A stretch of DNA of 64,000 bases from Loripinus fragilis (taxonomy: Eukaryota; Mollusca; Bivalvia; Lucinida; Lucinidae). The position numbers and the translations under genes were made by a program. The stretch is from positions 71,726,260 to 71,790,259 of the forward strand of contig OZ026525.1 in NCBI GenBank assembly GCA_964019695.1, given 5' to 3'. This document shows, piece by piece, positions 1 to 11,740 of the stretch; position 1 is the first letter of the stretch; each line of letters opens with the position of its first letter. The notes below the pieces were generated by a model. The model was given only the letters and a program-made list of their open reading frames with translations. It had not been told where the DNA came from and made no database searches.

Positions 1-208
1 TTTTTACAAATTTATTTATCAAACAAAGAAAGATAATTCGTTTAAAAATCTTTGATTTACCCCTTCGGAGACAAAATACGACGCTTTCATGCAGGCCTTG
101 CTAATTTCATACTCATCAAAATCCAATCAAGCTTCAATGTGAACAGCCAAAGACAAAAACCAGGCTCTTACCTCCAGATGATGTCTTATTTAATGAAAGG
201 ATTATCAA

Positions 209-275
209 TGAGTTTAAGGCCTGACCCACCGTCGTGCAATTAAATACAAAACCGCATCTATAAACCGTGATTGGG
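209..275 (-). mobile_element. fragment of RT retroelement, just downstream of the ORF
   Basis: The sequence matches the stretch following the reverse-transcriptase ORF in the copies near 1.3 kb, 38.6 kb and 44.1 kb, including GGCCTGACCCACCGTCGTGC. It reads on the minus strand and is cut off by an oppositely oriented copy of the same family's 3' region that starts about 276. Only about 65 bp remain. Confidence 0.55.
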
Positions 276-541
276 GCGCCGTGAAACTGGTTTAAGCCCT
301 CCATTAAATATTTTTACTGACCATTCAAAAATGGTATTTCTTTTGTAGATCATTTATGTTATTTATGTCTTGTCTTTGTCATACTTTCGCGTCTGTTCAT
401 TGCTGTCTTGTCGTCACCTGCTGGGAAAGGGCTGACCTGTGATGTCTAATTGTGATTTTGTCACTTTTCCATGTGGTATCCTGGGTCAGATGTGGTACTT
501 GATTGTATCCATTCCTGATCTTTGTCATCTTTCTTACTTTA
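276..541 (+). mobile_element. RT retroelement 3' region, truncated solo copy
   Basis: This is a plus-oriented copy of the ~500-600-bp family called RepB here, also present near 16.1, 23.9 and 31.6 kb. It keeps the shared segments around CAGCCCTCCA, the CACCTGCTGGGAAAGGGCTG block and the terminal CTTTCTTACT. The first half of the family consensus is missing, as in a 5'-truncated retrotransposition product. It abuts a fragment of opposite orientation, so two insertions are nested here. Confidence 0.65.
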
Positions 542-742
542 TAACAAGGCATATACCCTTGTAAGAACATATATGAAGACTGTCACAAAGCTTCCATACT
601 ATATCCCGATCGTTTGTAGTGTCTAGTGATCTTTCTGAACTGATCAGGAAAAGATGGCTTAGCAACAATTCTTTTAAATGTATTAACGATATTGCCATTT
701 TTATTTTGATTGGTCGTTTTAGGCAATACCATTTTATATTAA

Positions 743-2200
743 AAATAGTGAGTATGGTCATGAAATACCACTATCACAAACTACAGACAACCCCCTGGAA
801 CAGCGAGGAAGAGCCACACAACAATCACGAAACATCAGGAAGACAAACAAAGCAAAGCAACCAGCCCTCTCTTCCCCACCAATATGATTGCAAAACTAGA
901 ATGGACATAAAGTAACGTACAACAAAACATAGAATAATTTCAGGTTCCCACAATGGAAGTAACTATTAACAACAAATCAGCAACAACAGAACCACAGCCG
1001 TGGTACGGACAGCAGCCTAAACCACCTGGAGGCTTAAATGCATTCTACTGGTAAAACATCTTTGCCCTTGATTCTGCTATTGTTGAAATACAAGAAATGT
1101 TCAGCTCGCATGGAAACCTTCTAACTATTGCAATGTATCATCATGGAGAAACACTATAACCAAATTAACACACTATGATGAAACAAAGAATAAGGCTCTC
1201 AACTCACAGATCGTCAGAGCTGAAGAACACCTCAAGTGAAGCCATGGTGGGCCCAGCTACAGATAGGCATCAGGCCACAAACCACCAATTAAAGCTTTAC
1301 GTCAGAACCATCATAGAGTCTGAGGCCTGACCCACCATCGTGCAATTAAAGAAGATATCATAGTTAAAAACCGTGATTGGGTTTATAACCAGGCATGCAG
1401 ACTGTAGCATGACATCCAAGTTAAATCGAACCTACAACGTTTGATTTTTGAATTGTTCACTAAAAATAGGTTTTCCAACAATTCTTTTGAATTTATAAAC
1501 TAAATCACCATAAAATATAGGTTCTGATATGCCTTGTTGCTGAAGAGTTTTTAGCCCAATGTTGTATTTACCAATTAACTCTGAGTGTCTGTGGTAGAAT
1601 TTAGGAAATGCTTTTCGAATTTTATGATATATATAACCTTGTTTTTATAACTAAGCAGTTAAAAACGTTTCTGTCATTGAAGTCATCAACATAAGAACAC
1701 ACTCTAAAAACACCATAGGAAGGGGAGCGAGGAAAATCTCCATAAAAATGGGAAATTTACTATTTCAAAATTAAAGTCATCCCGTTAATCATAAATTTTA
1801 GAAGAAACTATGCCATTTGTTATGAGCAAATTCAGGTTTAAAAACGGAGCTTTAGAATCAGAAGAATTCGCCTTATCTAACTGAAGTTCAGTAGGATATA
1901 TCTGACCTACCATTTGTTCACAATAAGAATTATTAAAATAAAGTAAGTCATCTAAATATCTGGAGGTAGTCTAAGAGTTAAAAGCTTCAATAATATCGGT
2001 TTGATTATTATCTGACAGTGACAACATGAAATCTCTCTCATAACAAAACAAAAACAAATCTGCAACAAGAGGAGCACAATAAGAAACCCATTGGAATACC
2101 TACAATTTGTCTATATAATATCGAGCCAAATCCTATAAATATATTGTCCAAAAGATAATGGAGAGCATATATCGTTTAGGCTGTTCAGAAGTAAAAAAAA
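743..2200 (-). mobile_element. decayed retroelement with reverse transcriptase (copy R1)
   Basis: On the minus strand, conceptual translation of about 2100-1450 gives scattered RT fragments. These include a GIPMG-like stretch near 2090, and the catalytic block TSRYLDDLL with YLDDL at 1944-1958, followed by the family's QIYPTELQL stretch. The frame is broken by several stops and indels. Downstream (1400-743) lies the 3' region ending in a CATACTCACTATT-like terminus. Three other RT copies in the window align with it. The YLDD motif and the head-to-tail arrangement of another copy resemble Penelope-like elements, but the class is not proven. The aspartate pair survives although the ORF is dead. 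Confidence 0.65.
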
Positions 2201-2484
2201 GGTTTTTTTATCACTACAAGCCAAATAAAGTGAGCCCTCTCTGTTAAATGTTTGTTCGATTAATTCTGTTAGTTTTTCAATAGATTATGAGGCAATGTAG
2301 TATAGAGGCAATGTATTATAAGTTTGATTTCAAAACATGTCTTTTGTGTCGTGCTGCATATAAAAGGCAAACAAAAGTTAAGAAAACAGAACATAATAGC
2401 ATATGCCATATTGTATCTTGCGAGGCCAAAAGTAAGTATCAAATAAGTTTCAATATGTCTAGCAGTGACTAGCAGTTACTAAAT

Positions 2485-3194
2485 ACGATTTTATGTTTTC
2501 CACATTGCCTTTAGGCGATAAAATTTTTATTTTTAATTTTAGCAAACTGTGTTCGCGATGCTATTTGTAGAGAAAAATTTCAACAAAAGGTCCAAAGTTT
2601 GTGTCGCAAACAGATTTGTGTGTACATAACTGAAGATTTTGCAATAGATCAAATTCAGCCAGATTTTCTAAGTCTTAGAGTATTCACAAGCGGCGAATAT
2701 ACCGTTATTCAACGATTGTGTAACGCACAATCCTGCTGTTTGCATACTCAGAAATAAACATGCATATGCAGAATCTACTAGAGCATGACATATATAGGTA
2801 CAGAAGCTGGGATTTCGCATGACACGCCATTTTTCTCTTATGCACATGCTCCAAAACAGACGATTTCGAGATGACCCCACTAGCTTAACGCACGAGCGAA
2901 CCAGGAGCTATTTACATTATATTTAAACAAGCCATCCATCGCTTCAGTAAGTAAATTAGGACAGCGCAGTGTAACTTTTTGACTGATATATTTGCCTTAG
3001 TTTATTTTCGCTTTGCTTAAAATGCTCAAAAAGTGCATCTATGCGCAGAGTTAATTGCAGCATCTTGAATGTTGGAACCGTTTGGAGAAGTTGGCGCTAA
3101 TTTTTCTCTACAGCTTTCATCGCAAATACAGTTTGCTCAAATCAAAAATAAAAAAGTTATCGCCTAAGTCAATGTGAAAAACATAAAAAATCGA
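2485..3194. mobile_element. MITE-like element with ~105-bp terminal inverted repeats
   Basis: The left end (about 2485-2590) and the reverse complement of the right end (about 3090-3194) match over about 105 bp with few differences. Shared blocks include TAGGCGATAA, GCAAACTGT and TGTAGAGAAAAATT. The ~500-bp interior has no recognisable transposase. The element lies about 265 bp beyond the donor site of TSP1 exon E10. I see no other copy in the window. Confidence 0.7.
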
Positions 3195-3458
3195 GTTTAG
3201 ATAGTTCTGCCAAAAGAATGTTCAAGGCATGATAATTTTGAATCCTCTATTTATTTTGAAAACAGAGAATAGTTATACTGCTTTGTTCTATGTAAATGTA
3301 CTTGTTCATTTTTACAAACATGCTTTAAATAAAAGATATGAGTTTTCAGAGAAATTTTCAACAAATTTTGCAGTTGATTGAGGCTCTAGAAGACTTTGTA
3401 GATGTGAAAACCATGTAAGCAATGAATTCTGAAATTCAACAAAGTCCTGAACTACTAC

Positions 3459-3629
3459 CTCCACATGGGTGTCCATTACAGATTGACACCTGGTCAGAAT
3501 TTCCAATACAAGGAGTGCCTAGTCCAACAGGAGATGGGTTTGTGCATGTCCTTCTCCTTTTCCTCTCCCCACCATTACAAGATTTTGAACAGGAACTCCA
3601 AGACGACCATGCTGACCAGTCACCATTTA
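3459..3629 (-). CDS. TSP1 domain exon E10 (A-like subtype)
   Basis: A 171-nt exon encodes one complete thrombospondin type-1 repeat of 57 residues. The acceptor TTCCAG precedes 3629 and the donor G|GTAGTA follows 3459, so it is a symmetric phase 1-1 exon. Translation begins VNGDWSAWSSW and has the WxxWxxW tryptophan ladder, CSKSCNGG (the CxxS/TCxxG O-fucosylation consensus), the basic strand KRRRTC, and six cysteines. It ends HPCG rather than the CPG of its neighbours. CTNPSP and the GTPC spacing place it nearer the A subtype. TSP1 repeats act extracellularly in matrix, adhesion and complement-like proteins. This is the last exon I can find toward the 3' end; no terminal exon or stop was recognised between it and the left edge. 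Confidence 0.93.
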
Positions 3630-4775
3630 CTGGAATAAAGTTTACTTTTAGCATGAATGCCAGAAACATCACGACTCATCCAGCATTTTATTCCATTCCT
3701 TCGTTTATATTTCATTGTCACTTGATTTGATTATAAATGGATGTTTTGGTTATCTAATTGCTCAGGTTAGCTTTGTTAGATGCTGCAATCTGACATTTAA
3801 ACAGAGGCTCTTACACAAGTAACCATTTCATATTAAATTTATTAAAAGGCAAATAATGAATTTAATATGAAATGATCACGAGTGGAAGATTCTGTTTTTA
3901 TGACTTTTTAATGTTGTAATATCACCTTCAAAGTTTGTTGAATGTTTAATTTCAACATAAAATCATTTTTGTCATGGACATTATCATGCTATTCTTGTTC
4001 CCGCAGCATGTGGTCATAACATTATTTATGGCATAGCGTTATCCACTAAATAGCAGTTACTTCATAGGCAAATTATATTCCACTTTAAAGAAGTTCTGAT
4101 ATGGCTAGATAAATCTAAATGATGGTATATGTACCAGTATTCGTGCTAGCTCAAGAAATCCTGGTATGAAAGAAAAGAAGCCACCATTTTATCTACTCCT
4201 GGAAATTGAGCAATGAAATTTCATCAGTTACAAAATCAATTAAATTTGCTCGTCGTTTAATATCTATACAGCGACATAATGTCACCAATGACGTCAAAAT
4301 GACGTAATTATTTTTGAACTTGACACCCGCCAATTTAAGAATGTCAGAAAGCTAACGATGACAACAGGCATCTTAAATTGATTGTCACATGAATAAATTG
4401 AAAGGTTGTTTTAGTGAAAAATGACTGACAACCCATTAGATTAGAATAAAACTATAATTCGGTGGCATCTAATTGACAAAGATTTCAACAACTGTTAATG
4501 TAAACCTCAATTTGCGACGGTTACCACGAAAACTGGTGCTTGTTTGGAAAGTGACCCAGCCCAGAATTAATCTGGATTTAACCTGTCAGCACATTAATTG
4601 TGAGTAATAATTATCAAATGTATTGGAGATATGTATATCCGAATATTTTATTCAAAAAATAATAATATGTCATAGCTAGATTAACTTTGAAACGTTAATA
4701 CCACGAAAACTGTTACAACCAGCATATAGTCTGTTAAACCGGAGATGATAACTCATATGATTATCATGCACATTT
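3630..4775. other. intron between E9 and E10, with a short perfect palindrome
   Basis: I see no gene or RNA here. The only structured feature is an inverted repeat of two 20-bp arms (3824-3843 and 3855-3874) around an 11-bp loop. The remainder is A+T-rich intronic sequence. Confidence 0.6.
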
Positions 4776-5010
4776 GGGCCTCATGTGAGAAAACCTGCCT
4801 TCGGGATTCCGAAAAAGCGATAATCAAACCAGCCTGCTCAGATACAGAGACTAGCTAGAAAATTAAATTTTCGCTTGTAGCAAGTCTAGATATAATGCTT
4901 TCCAAAACACGAGTAACAAAGGCGCTGATCAGTCTGCGCGGATGTGCAGGCTGGTCTGCTCCTTTGTTGTTCGCAAACCCCCGAAGACAGGTTTTCTCGC
5001 AACAAGGCCC
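4776..5010. mobile_element. short MITE beside exon E9
   Basis: Terminal inverted repeats are visible: GGGCCTCATGTGAGAAAACC at the left, and the reverse complement of GGTTTTCTCGCAACAAGGCCC at the right, with small differences. The interior also has inverted symmetry (GCCTGCTCAGA against TCTGCGCGGATGTGCAGGC). It lacks coding capacity and ends about 85 bp past the E9 splice donor. Confidence 0.65.
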
Positions 5011-5095
5011 ATTTATGTGTTTTATGTGTTTTTCTTTTGTCTTATTTTGTTGACCAAGTTCTTAAATACATTGCTCATAAAATATAACTTCGTAC

Positions 5096-5266
5096 CTGGG
5101 CAAGCTACCGCGTGACACACAGCAGTTTCTGAGTTAGTTCCTTGACATGACAAACCTCCATTTGAAGGACCAGGATTAAGACACATTCTTTTTCTTATCT
5201 GCTGTCCCGACCCACATGTCACACTGCAACCAGACCAAGATAACCAAACAGTCCACTGACCATCCA
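5096..5266 (-). CDS. TSP1 domain exon E9 (B-like subtype)
   Basis: A 171-nt phase 1-1 exon with acceptor TTTCAG before 5266 and donor G|GTACGA after 5096. The translation starts VDGQWTVWLSW and carries CSVTCGSG (O-fucosylation consensus), the short basic strand IRKRMC, and six cysteines, ending ACPG. The opening VDGQW, the NGG motif and the CPG end group it with exons E5 and E7 (subtype B), although it is more diverged from them than they are from each other. It is sandwiched between two MITEs with only about 50 and 85 bp of flanking intron. Confidence that it is a TSP1 exon is high. Which transcript uses it is inferred from strand, phase and spacing. Confidence 0.94.
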
Positions 5267-5315
5267 CTGAAATTCAGTTTTGAATATTAAATAGCAACTT
5301 ATCACAATTAAGTCA

Positions 5316-5634
5316 TGCAAGAGGGTCTGGATGGGGTATAATGATTAGTGAATAATGGCCCTTTTTATAATGAATAGTGAATAATGAGCCAAAAAGATAA
5401 TGAATAGTGAATAATGAGGGCCTAAAAATTATTGAATATTCTGATTTTTTTAATGAATTGAGGAAAAATTAATGAATAGTTAATAATCAGATTTCTTTGC
5501 CACCTTTCTTACTTTTAATGAATAATTGGTCTCATTTTAATGAATAACCCAAAATTTTAATGAGATGAATAATGGGCTAAATTTTAAATGAATAGTGAAT
5601 ACCAGACCCCCCCCCCCATCCAGACCCTCATGCA
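5316..5634. mobile_element. MITE with A+T-rich minisatellite core
   Basis: Terminal inverted repeats of about 21 bp (GAGGGTCTGGATGGGG core) bound the element. Between them lie degenerate repeats of TGAATAGTGAATAATG and related units. A run of about 11 C sits just inside the right end. The left end is about 50 bp upstream of the E9 acceptor. Confidence 0.65.
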
Positions 5635-6261
5635 AACATAACTGGAAACGAAAATGGAAAATTTCTGGAAATGTTGTAATTTAAGGTCAAACCTACATCC
5701 TTTTAATGGTTGTCCTTCAGTTGAATTGTTACAGAACACATGTATGTAAACTATATTTGTATGTGCTAGGTAGGCGTCTTATTGTAAGAGTGCCTCTGAA
5801 ACTAAATCATTAAGATCAATGATCCTTGATTGCAACACTACGCGACATCACAATATAAGGGATTGAATAAATATTTAATATAAGACTAAGAAATAACATT
5901 CAGTTATTTTCCCTGATTAGTTATAAAAGCAAGATTTACTTCCGTTACTAAAGCAAACATAATTCACATTACTCCTTGTGTCCAAAGGAAACGTATCACT
6001 TGAGGTAAATTATTTAAGTAATTTAGGACCAATGCAATGATTCTGCAATTCCGGTGACTCCATTTGTACATACCGTAACATTATCTTACAAATTGCGTAA
6101 CTTAAGGTTTTCAAAGCACACATAAAGTCTTATTTGTCCAAATTACATGTTTTTGTACCATTAACGAAACTAACGTTTACCACTGAGACTTAAGTCAAAA
6201 ATTGACATAAATCACTTAAAGTTTAAAGCATCAAACAGCCTTTATGACACAAAGTGTGATA

Positions 6262-7366
6262 CAACTAGAATTGTCAGAGGATCTGACTAATGCCCTGCTG
6301 CAGCGCTTTTCATGCTGTAAAAACACCAACACCAAGTGTTCTTAAAACCCCTATCAACATAAATCAAGGGATATTACTCTGCTGCCAATTAGTAAAAATC
6401 ACATACCTCTTGTCAATATCAATATATATACAAAATTTGATAAAATTGTGTCCATTTGTTCCGAAGATATTGAGCTGAAATGAAACTTTGACATCAATCA
6501 AGGATCATAAATCTGTTACAAATTTGTGAGAAATGCCAGGTAAAAATCCCAACCTAAATGTTCTATCCTTTTGTTCAAAAGATATTGAGCAGAAACGAAA
6601 TTCTGACATCAATCAAGGGCCATAACTCTATTATGAATTTGCAAAAAAGACCAATCTTAACCTTGTAAATAATAAAGCATATATAAACATTTTTTGACAT
6701 AAATCAAGGGTCATTATTCTGTTACAAACAAGCAACAATACCAACCTATATCTTGTCAATATGAAAGTATAATACATAATTTGGTGAAGTTTTGTTAATT
6801 TGTTCTCAAGATATTTAGCGGTAACGAAATTTTGGCGTTGATCAAGGACCATAACTCTGTTACAAATGTGCAAAAAATATGCCTAACTATCCCAAGCTAG
6901 ATCCTGTCAATATGAATGCATATTTACAGCTTTGTGAAATTCTGTCAATTTGTTGTCAAGATATTAAGCTTGAACGAAATTCTGACGTCAGTCAAGGGCT
7001 ATAAATCTGTTACAAACGTGCAAAAATTATGCGTAGCAATCCCAAATGAGATATTGTCAATATTAATGCATATATAAAATTTAGTGAAATGCTGTGTATT
7101 TGTTCTCGTGATATTTAACTGAAACGATATTCGAACGAAATTCTGACATATTTCAAGGGTCAAAACTCTAATACAAATGAGCGCAAAATAATGTTTAACA
7201 ATCCCAACCTAGATCATGTCAATATCAATGCATACACAAAATTTGTTGAAATTCTTTGGATTTGTTCTAAACATATTGAGCAGAACTGAAATTATGATGG
7301 ACAGCTGGAATAACAGAATGATGAAAGGACCCCAATATTGTCCCCCTTCTTCAAAGCGGGGTTATA
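6262..7366 (+). mobile_element. repeat element D, copy 1: ~150-bp tandem units
   Basis: A conserved head (AGAATTGTCAGAGGATCTG, then CAGCGCTTTTCATGCTGT) is followed by about seven diverged ~150-bp units. Recurring blocks in the units are GATATTGAGCAGAAACGAAA, ATCAAGGGCCATAACTCTG and GATCTTGTCAATAT. The tail is TTCAAAGCGGGGTTATA. The same head, units and tail recur at 12985-13718, and inverted at 32378-33290. The layout (tandem core, conserved ends, no ORF) resembles non-autonomous Helitron-related elements of bivalves, but I cannot confirm that class. Confidence 0.65.
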
Positions 7367-7369
7367 AAA

Positions 7370-8260
7370 TGTTTTATGCAGTTTCTACGATCAAGATGTT
7401 TGTTACTATGCAGAAAAGGGAACACGGCAAGAAACAGAGGTAGTTGCGTATATGCATGGATACGCAAAGTTTTGGCTATGCACCTATATGCACTAGGCCT
7501 ATAAGTATATGGTACCTTTTCTAAACATAAGGGCGGTTTGTCTGAGATTGAACTCTCCGCACATATATTTGGAAACTCGATTATTCTCAAAAGTTAAAGG
7601 TTCTCGATTTTATCACATTTTATACAGGCATAGGGCTATATAAAGCTAAAATTTTAACATGCGTCAGGGGACCTTAACAAATAACGCTGGAGAGGTACGT
7701 TGGAAGAGAAAATTACTCTTTACAGGCAGGTATGTGAATTTTATTATGTTGTCAAGGTTCTTGTATACATGTTCGAGCTCTGAAGGTCAGATGCACTCGC
7801 GTTAGATTATTGTAACTCTGGCGTCGTATGCCTGCTAAAAAGTAAGTTATCATTTTACTTCCTTGTCATCCGTTGAGTTAACTAGCATTTCTTGTAATGG
7901 CTTCCTAGATCGTCACTAATCATGTTCCGGTTTTTTTTGTTGAGAAAATAGATGCCTCAACAATTGTCTTAGTCTTGATATCACTTTTGTAATGTCTAAA
8001 ATCCTTTCGGACGGTTCTCGCCGCTAAAGTGTAGCTGTCAGGGTTAGACTTTGAGGATTATTTTAGCCAAGAGTGGTCGCAGACTTTGTTGGGCCTGCGC
8101 AAACACCAAAATAGCATGCTGGTGGATTTATCGGGGACATATAGGGTATTATGTATATAAGCATATGTTTTTTATGTTGAAACTCATACTGCGCGATTTG
8201 GAAAGGCGGTTTGCCTTTTGAAGAGAGAATCGACTTTCAGTAGCGATCCTTGTGTGTCAC
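7370..8260. other. intronic stretch, nothing recognised
   Basis: No ORF with protein-like composition, no RNA gene and no match to the other repeat families in this window was seen. Confidence 0.5.
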
Positions 8261-8265
8261 AACGG

Positions 8266-8455
8266 GTTAAAGCTGACGCATGTACGTATAAGGGTTAGGT
8301 GCATACACTAAAACACATATATTAATAAGGTTATAGCTGACCCATGTACGTATAAAGGTTAGGTGCATATATCAAAATACATATATTATTACAATTATAG
8401 CTGACACCCGACGTATAGGTGTTAGGTGCCTACAACGAAACACATATATACATAT
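8266..8455. repeat. three tandem 64-bp repeats
   Basis: The block containing AGCTGAC, CATGTACGTATA, GGTTAGGTGCATA and ACACATATATT occurs three times with a period of 64 bp (AGCTGA at 8271, 8335 and 8399). The third unit is the most diverged. Confidence 0.75.
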
Positions 8456-8459
8456 TGTG

Positions 8460-9740
8460 CATTACAGTAGAAAGAAAATATGAAATATTGATGTAAATAG
8501 TACATTTGACAAGAGGTCATATTTATGTTGTGCTGAAAGATGATAGTGTTTGATATTGATACAGTATGCAAGTACGAAATTGTCACGTAGACAAAGCATT
8601 GGACAAGGTAACGCTAATACGTTACGTTGACACTGCGTTATTCTACTCTTACCTGATTTTTTTTTGAATGAAATAAGTATCAGTAACTGGGAACTATGAA
8701 ACTATCTAGATTGCGTGACCTCAAAGAGAAGTAGGCCACGATTCTCAACATTTCGGCTACCTTAACGTCGCGAACCAGGGTGACGTTATATTAGCGCATT
8801 GTATCCCAGTGAAGGGATATTATAGTGAAGTATTATAGTGGAGTGGAATACAATACCATGTATTGATAGTGCGTGGGTTTGTTCACTTACTGCAACGGAG
8901 GTATTTGGTTAGTGCCGATACAGGTAGTTTACTGCAAATGCTTTACCCTGATTACAATTTTTTTAGACGGATCCATCCCAACCGCATGGGGGCCATTAGC
9001 CATACACCCAAAGGTGAGGGCTAATCGCCGCCGCTTATGGGGTTGGGCAGGTTTAGAAAAGATCACAAAGGACTTTCTATTTTGTATATTGAAACGAATA
9101 ACTCCACTACACACGGTAGAGAGATTCTGGTTAACCAATATTCTATCAGTAGATTATTTTTTACAGAATTGTCTTTATGTGTGTCCCCTCCAACACTGGG
9201 GAGAGATAGGCCGTAGAAGCCAGAGGTTCCTCTTATCTAAGGGCGCTGAAAATGTTTACCCCTAGACCACTAACAGAGTGGGGACAGTTCTCCTTGCCAG
9301 ACCCAGAGTCATTGGTCCAGGGCCAGTGCCGATAGAAGCTAAACGTGAAACTGACCCAAGTGTATATTCATGTGATGTCGATGATTTTTTTGTACATAAA
9401 GTACTTAGAAATAGTGAACTAGTTTCGTGCATTATTTTTCCCTGGTGGTATTGTCAAAGCATAACTGTTACAGGGGTCATCCAATAATAAAACTTTCCTT
9501 CTTCTGTCTTTACCGTCTTTACGACATAACAATGTTCTTTAAAAAGGTGCTGGTGGTAATACTAACGCACACACATTCAAAACGACATAAAACTTATATT
9601 TCAGAATGAGTTTTCACTTTCTTATAACTTTTTTTCACGTCCCGTTAGCCATTTGAACAGCTTTATCTCTTATACTCATGGTAAATCAATTTACAAACAT
9701 GCAAGAACTTATTATATTCGAGAAAAACGCATTTTGATAA
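8460..9740. other. intronic stretch with a possible degenerate SINE head
   Basis: A 130-codon open frame at 8873-9265 (+) has no recognisable domain and I do not regard it as a gene. On the minus strand about 9275-9160, AGTGGTCTAGGGGTAA followed by CGCCC and GAGGAACC looks like a decayed tRNA-derived SINE head. There is no intact B box, so this is a weak call. Confidence 0.3.
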
Positions 9741-9748
9741 ACTGCCAA

Positions 9749-10281
9749 AGTAAGGAAGAAGGCAACAGTCTGGAATCAATACAATCAAGTACCACACTTG
9801 ACCCAGGACACTGTATGGGAAAGTGACAAGGAACACAAGAAAATATCACATACAAGAGAGCCAAGACGTCAGCCCTTTCCAACAGGTGATCACAAGGCTG
9901 CAAGCAACATATATGACAGTATGGCAAAGACAAACGCAAATAAAAAAACGATCCACAATAGAAACACGCCTTGGAACGGTCAGTGAGAAAAATACTGGAG
10001 GGCTGAAACTAGTTCCCCGGTACCAAACTCACCATTGATTCTGATGTGGATCAAGACACATAGATGTTTGGTTTGCATAAAAGATCCCTAAGTTATCCAT
10101 GAATCATCTCCTAGTACATATGAATCAAGATAGAAAAAGGAGATACAACAAAGATAAGAACTCAACAGTAAATACAACTGAATACCGGAGCTAAAGAAAT
10201 CCAACAGTAAATCCCTGGTAGGCCTAACAACAGACACAGCATCAGGCCCCAACCATCTCATTTATAGATAAGTCTATAAGG
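9749..10281 (-). mobile_element. RT retroelement 3' region (RepB), minus orientation
   Basis: A nearly full-length copy of the RepB family, from the reverse complement of CTTTCTTACT at 9749 to the GGCCTGATG block near 10245. It lies directly downstream, in the element's sense, of RT copy R2. A second RepB lies upstream of R2 in the same orientation, producing a terminal-repeat-like layout. Confidence 0.7.
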
Positions 10282-10324
10282 TAGAGTTTGAGGTCTAATC
10301 TCCCAGCATGCAGGTAAAGTAATA

Positions 10325-11262
10325 AGCAAAAATAGTAAGTGAGTATGATCAGGAAATACCACAATCACAAACCGCAGACAACCCCGTGGCATCGCGAGGA
10401 AGAGCCGCCCAACCATCGCGAGACACCAGAAAGACAAAATAAGCAAAGCAACCAGCTCTCTCTTCCCCATCAAGATGATTGCAATACTAGAACGGACACA
10501 AAGCAACGTACAACAAAACATAGAACAATTACAGACTCCCACAATGGGAGTAACAATAAACAAAAAGTCAACAACAATATAACCACCGCCATACAACGGA
10601 CAGCATCCTAAGCCATCGGGGGGCTAAAATGCATTTTACTGGTACCAAATCTTTGCCCTAATGTTGGTTTAAACAATATTTTATTTAGATAATTTGCATG
10701 TAGACAAATATATACATTGTCAATATATTCAGGATCTGATAGTAAGCTTTAAGCTTATATGTAAGCCATTTCCTGAAAATAAAAGTTGCTCATTGTGATT
10801 CAGGGTTGACAATCAAACACGCAGTCTGTGGCCATAAATTAATGTTATTACCATTTTTTATAATGAGAGATTATCTTAATAAACTGCGCTGAAAAACTAT
10901 AAGTGCCAACAATTTTCTTTAATTTATACACTAAGTTGCCATAAAACGCTACTTCCCAAAGTTCCTGGCGCAAGAGAGATTTAAGTCTGACATGGAATTT
11001 AGATATCAAAGTATCAACGATAAAATTTTGAAAAAGTTTTGCGAAGTTTATGATACTGATAGTCTTGTTTAAGAAGTTTCTTAGATAACATTTTATTGCG
11101 AGTGTTGAAGTCAGCAACATGGCTAGATTCTCTAGCAAATCCGATGAGTTGAGAACCATAAACTCCATAGGATGTAGAGCAAGGAATGCCACCATCTAAA
11201 ATGAGAATTCACGTTTTTATTGTGAATTTTGGAAGACACAATATCATTAGAAATGGACAAAT
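10325..11262 (-). mobile_element. decayed RT retroelement (copy R2)
   Basis: The minus-strand frame at 11195-10848 encodes the C-terminal RT-associated region, including LISKFHVRLKSLLRQ and FYGNLVYKLKKIVG. This segment also occurs in the copies near 1.5, 38.8 and 44.3 kb. Upstream, the frame breaks at the point matching the LHLSISN block, exactly where another RepB copy begins (11266). Downstream, 10640-10325 is the alternative 3' region also seen at 743-1050 and 43570-43860. The RT catalytic core is absent. Confidence 0.65.
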
Positions 11263-11265
11263 GCA

Positions 11266-11740
11266 AAGTAAGAAAGAGGGCAAATATCAGGAATCGATAC
11301 AATCAAGCACCCCACCTGACCCAGGATACCAAATCGAATAGAAAAGTGACAACTTCACAATAAGACTTCACAAACGAGAGCCAAGAGGTCAGCCATTTCC
11401 CAGCAGGTGACCACAAGGCATCGATAAACAGACGCGCACGAAAGCATAACAAAAACAAGACAGAAATAACATAAATGATCCATAAAAGAAGCATTGCGTG
11501 GTTAAAAGAAGCAATACCTTGGAACGGTCAGTAAAAATATTTTACTGGAAGGCTTAAACTGGTTTCAGAGCGTGCCAACATCACCCTCAGTTCAGATGTG
11601 GATTAAGACACATAGAAGTTTGGTTTGCATGAAATACCCCTAACTTATCAATGCATCATCTCCTTGAACTGATTTAGATAGAGACATATCATATGAATAT
11701 AATAAAGATCATACATCTTATGGGTGCATATACTATACTC
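11266..11740 (-). mobile_element. RT retroelement 3' region (RepB) joined to R2
   Basis: A RepB copy in the same orientation as R2 and as the RepB at 9749-10281. Its end (AGTAAGAAAG) is fused to the RT coding region of R2 with no spacer. This is either a head-to-tail tandem copy or an insertion into the RT gene. Confidence 0.7.

Noticed and set aside
2668..2880. Cysteine-containing minus-strand frame as a downstream exon
   Set aside because: It lies inside a terminal-inverted-repeat element and does not match TSP1 or ShKT spacing.
8873..9265. 130-codon plus-strand open frame
   Set aside because: No recognisable domain, no supporting splice structure, and it overlaps an equally plausible antisense frame. 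Best read as chance.
10258..10611. Open frames at 10258-10596 (-) and 10339-10611 (+), with similar frames at 619-915 and 43572-43839
   Set aside because: They fall in the noncoding 3' region of the RT retroelement and shift between copies.
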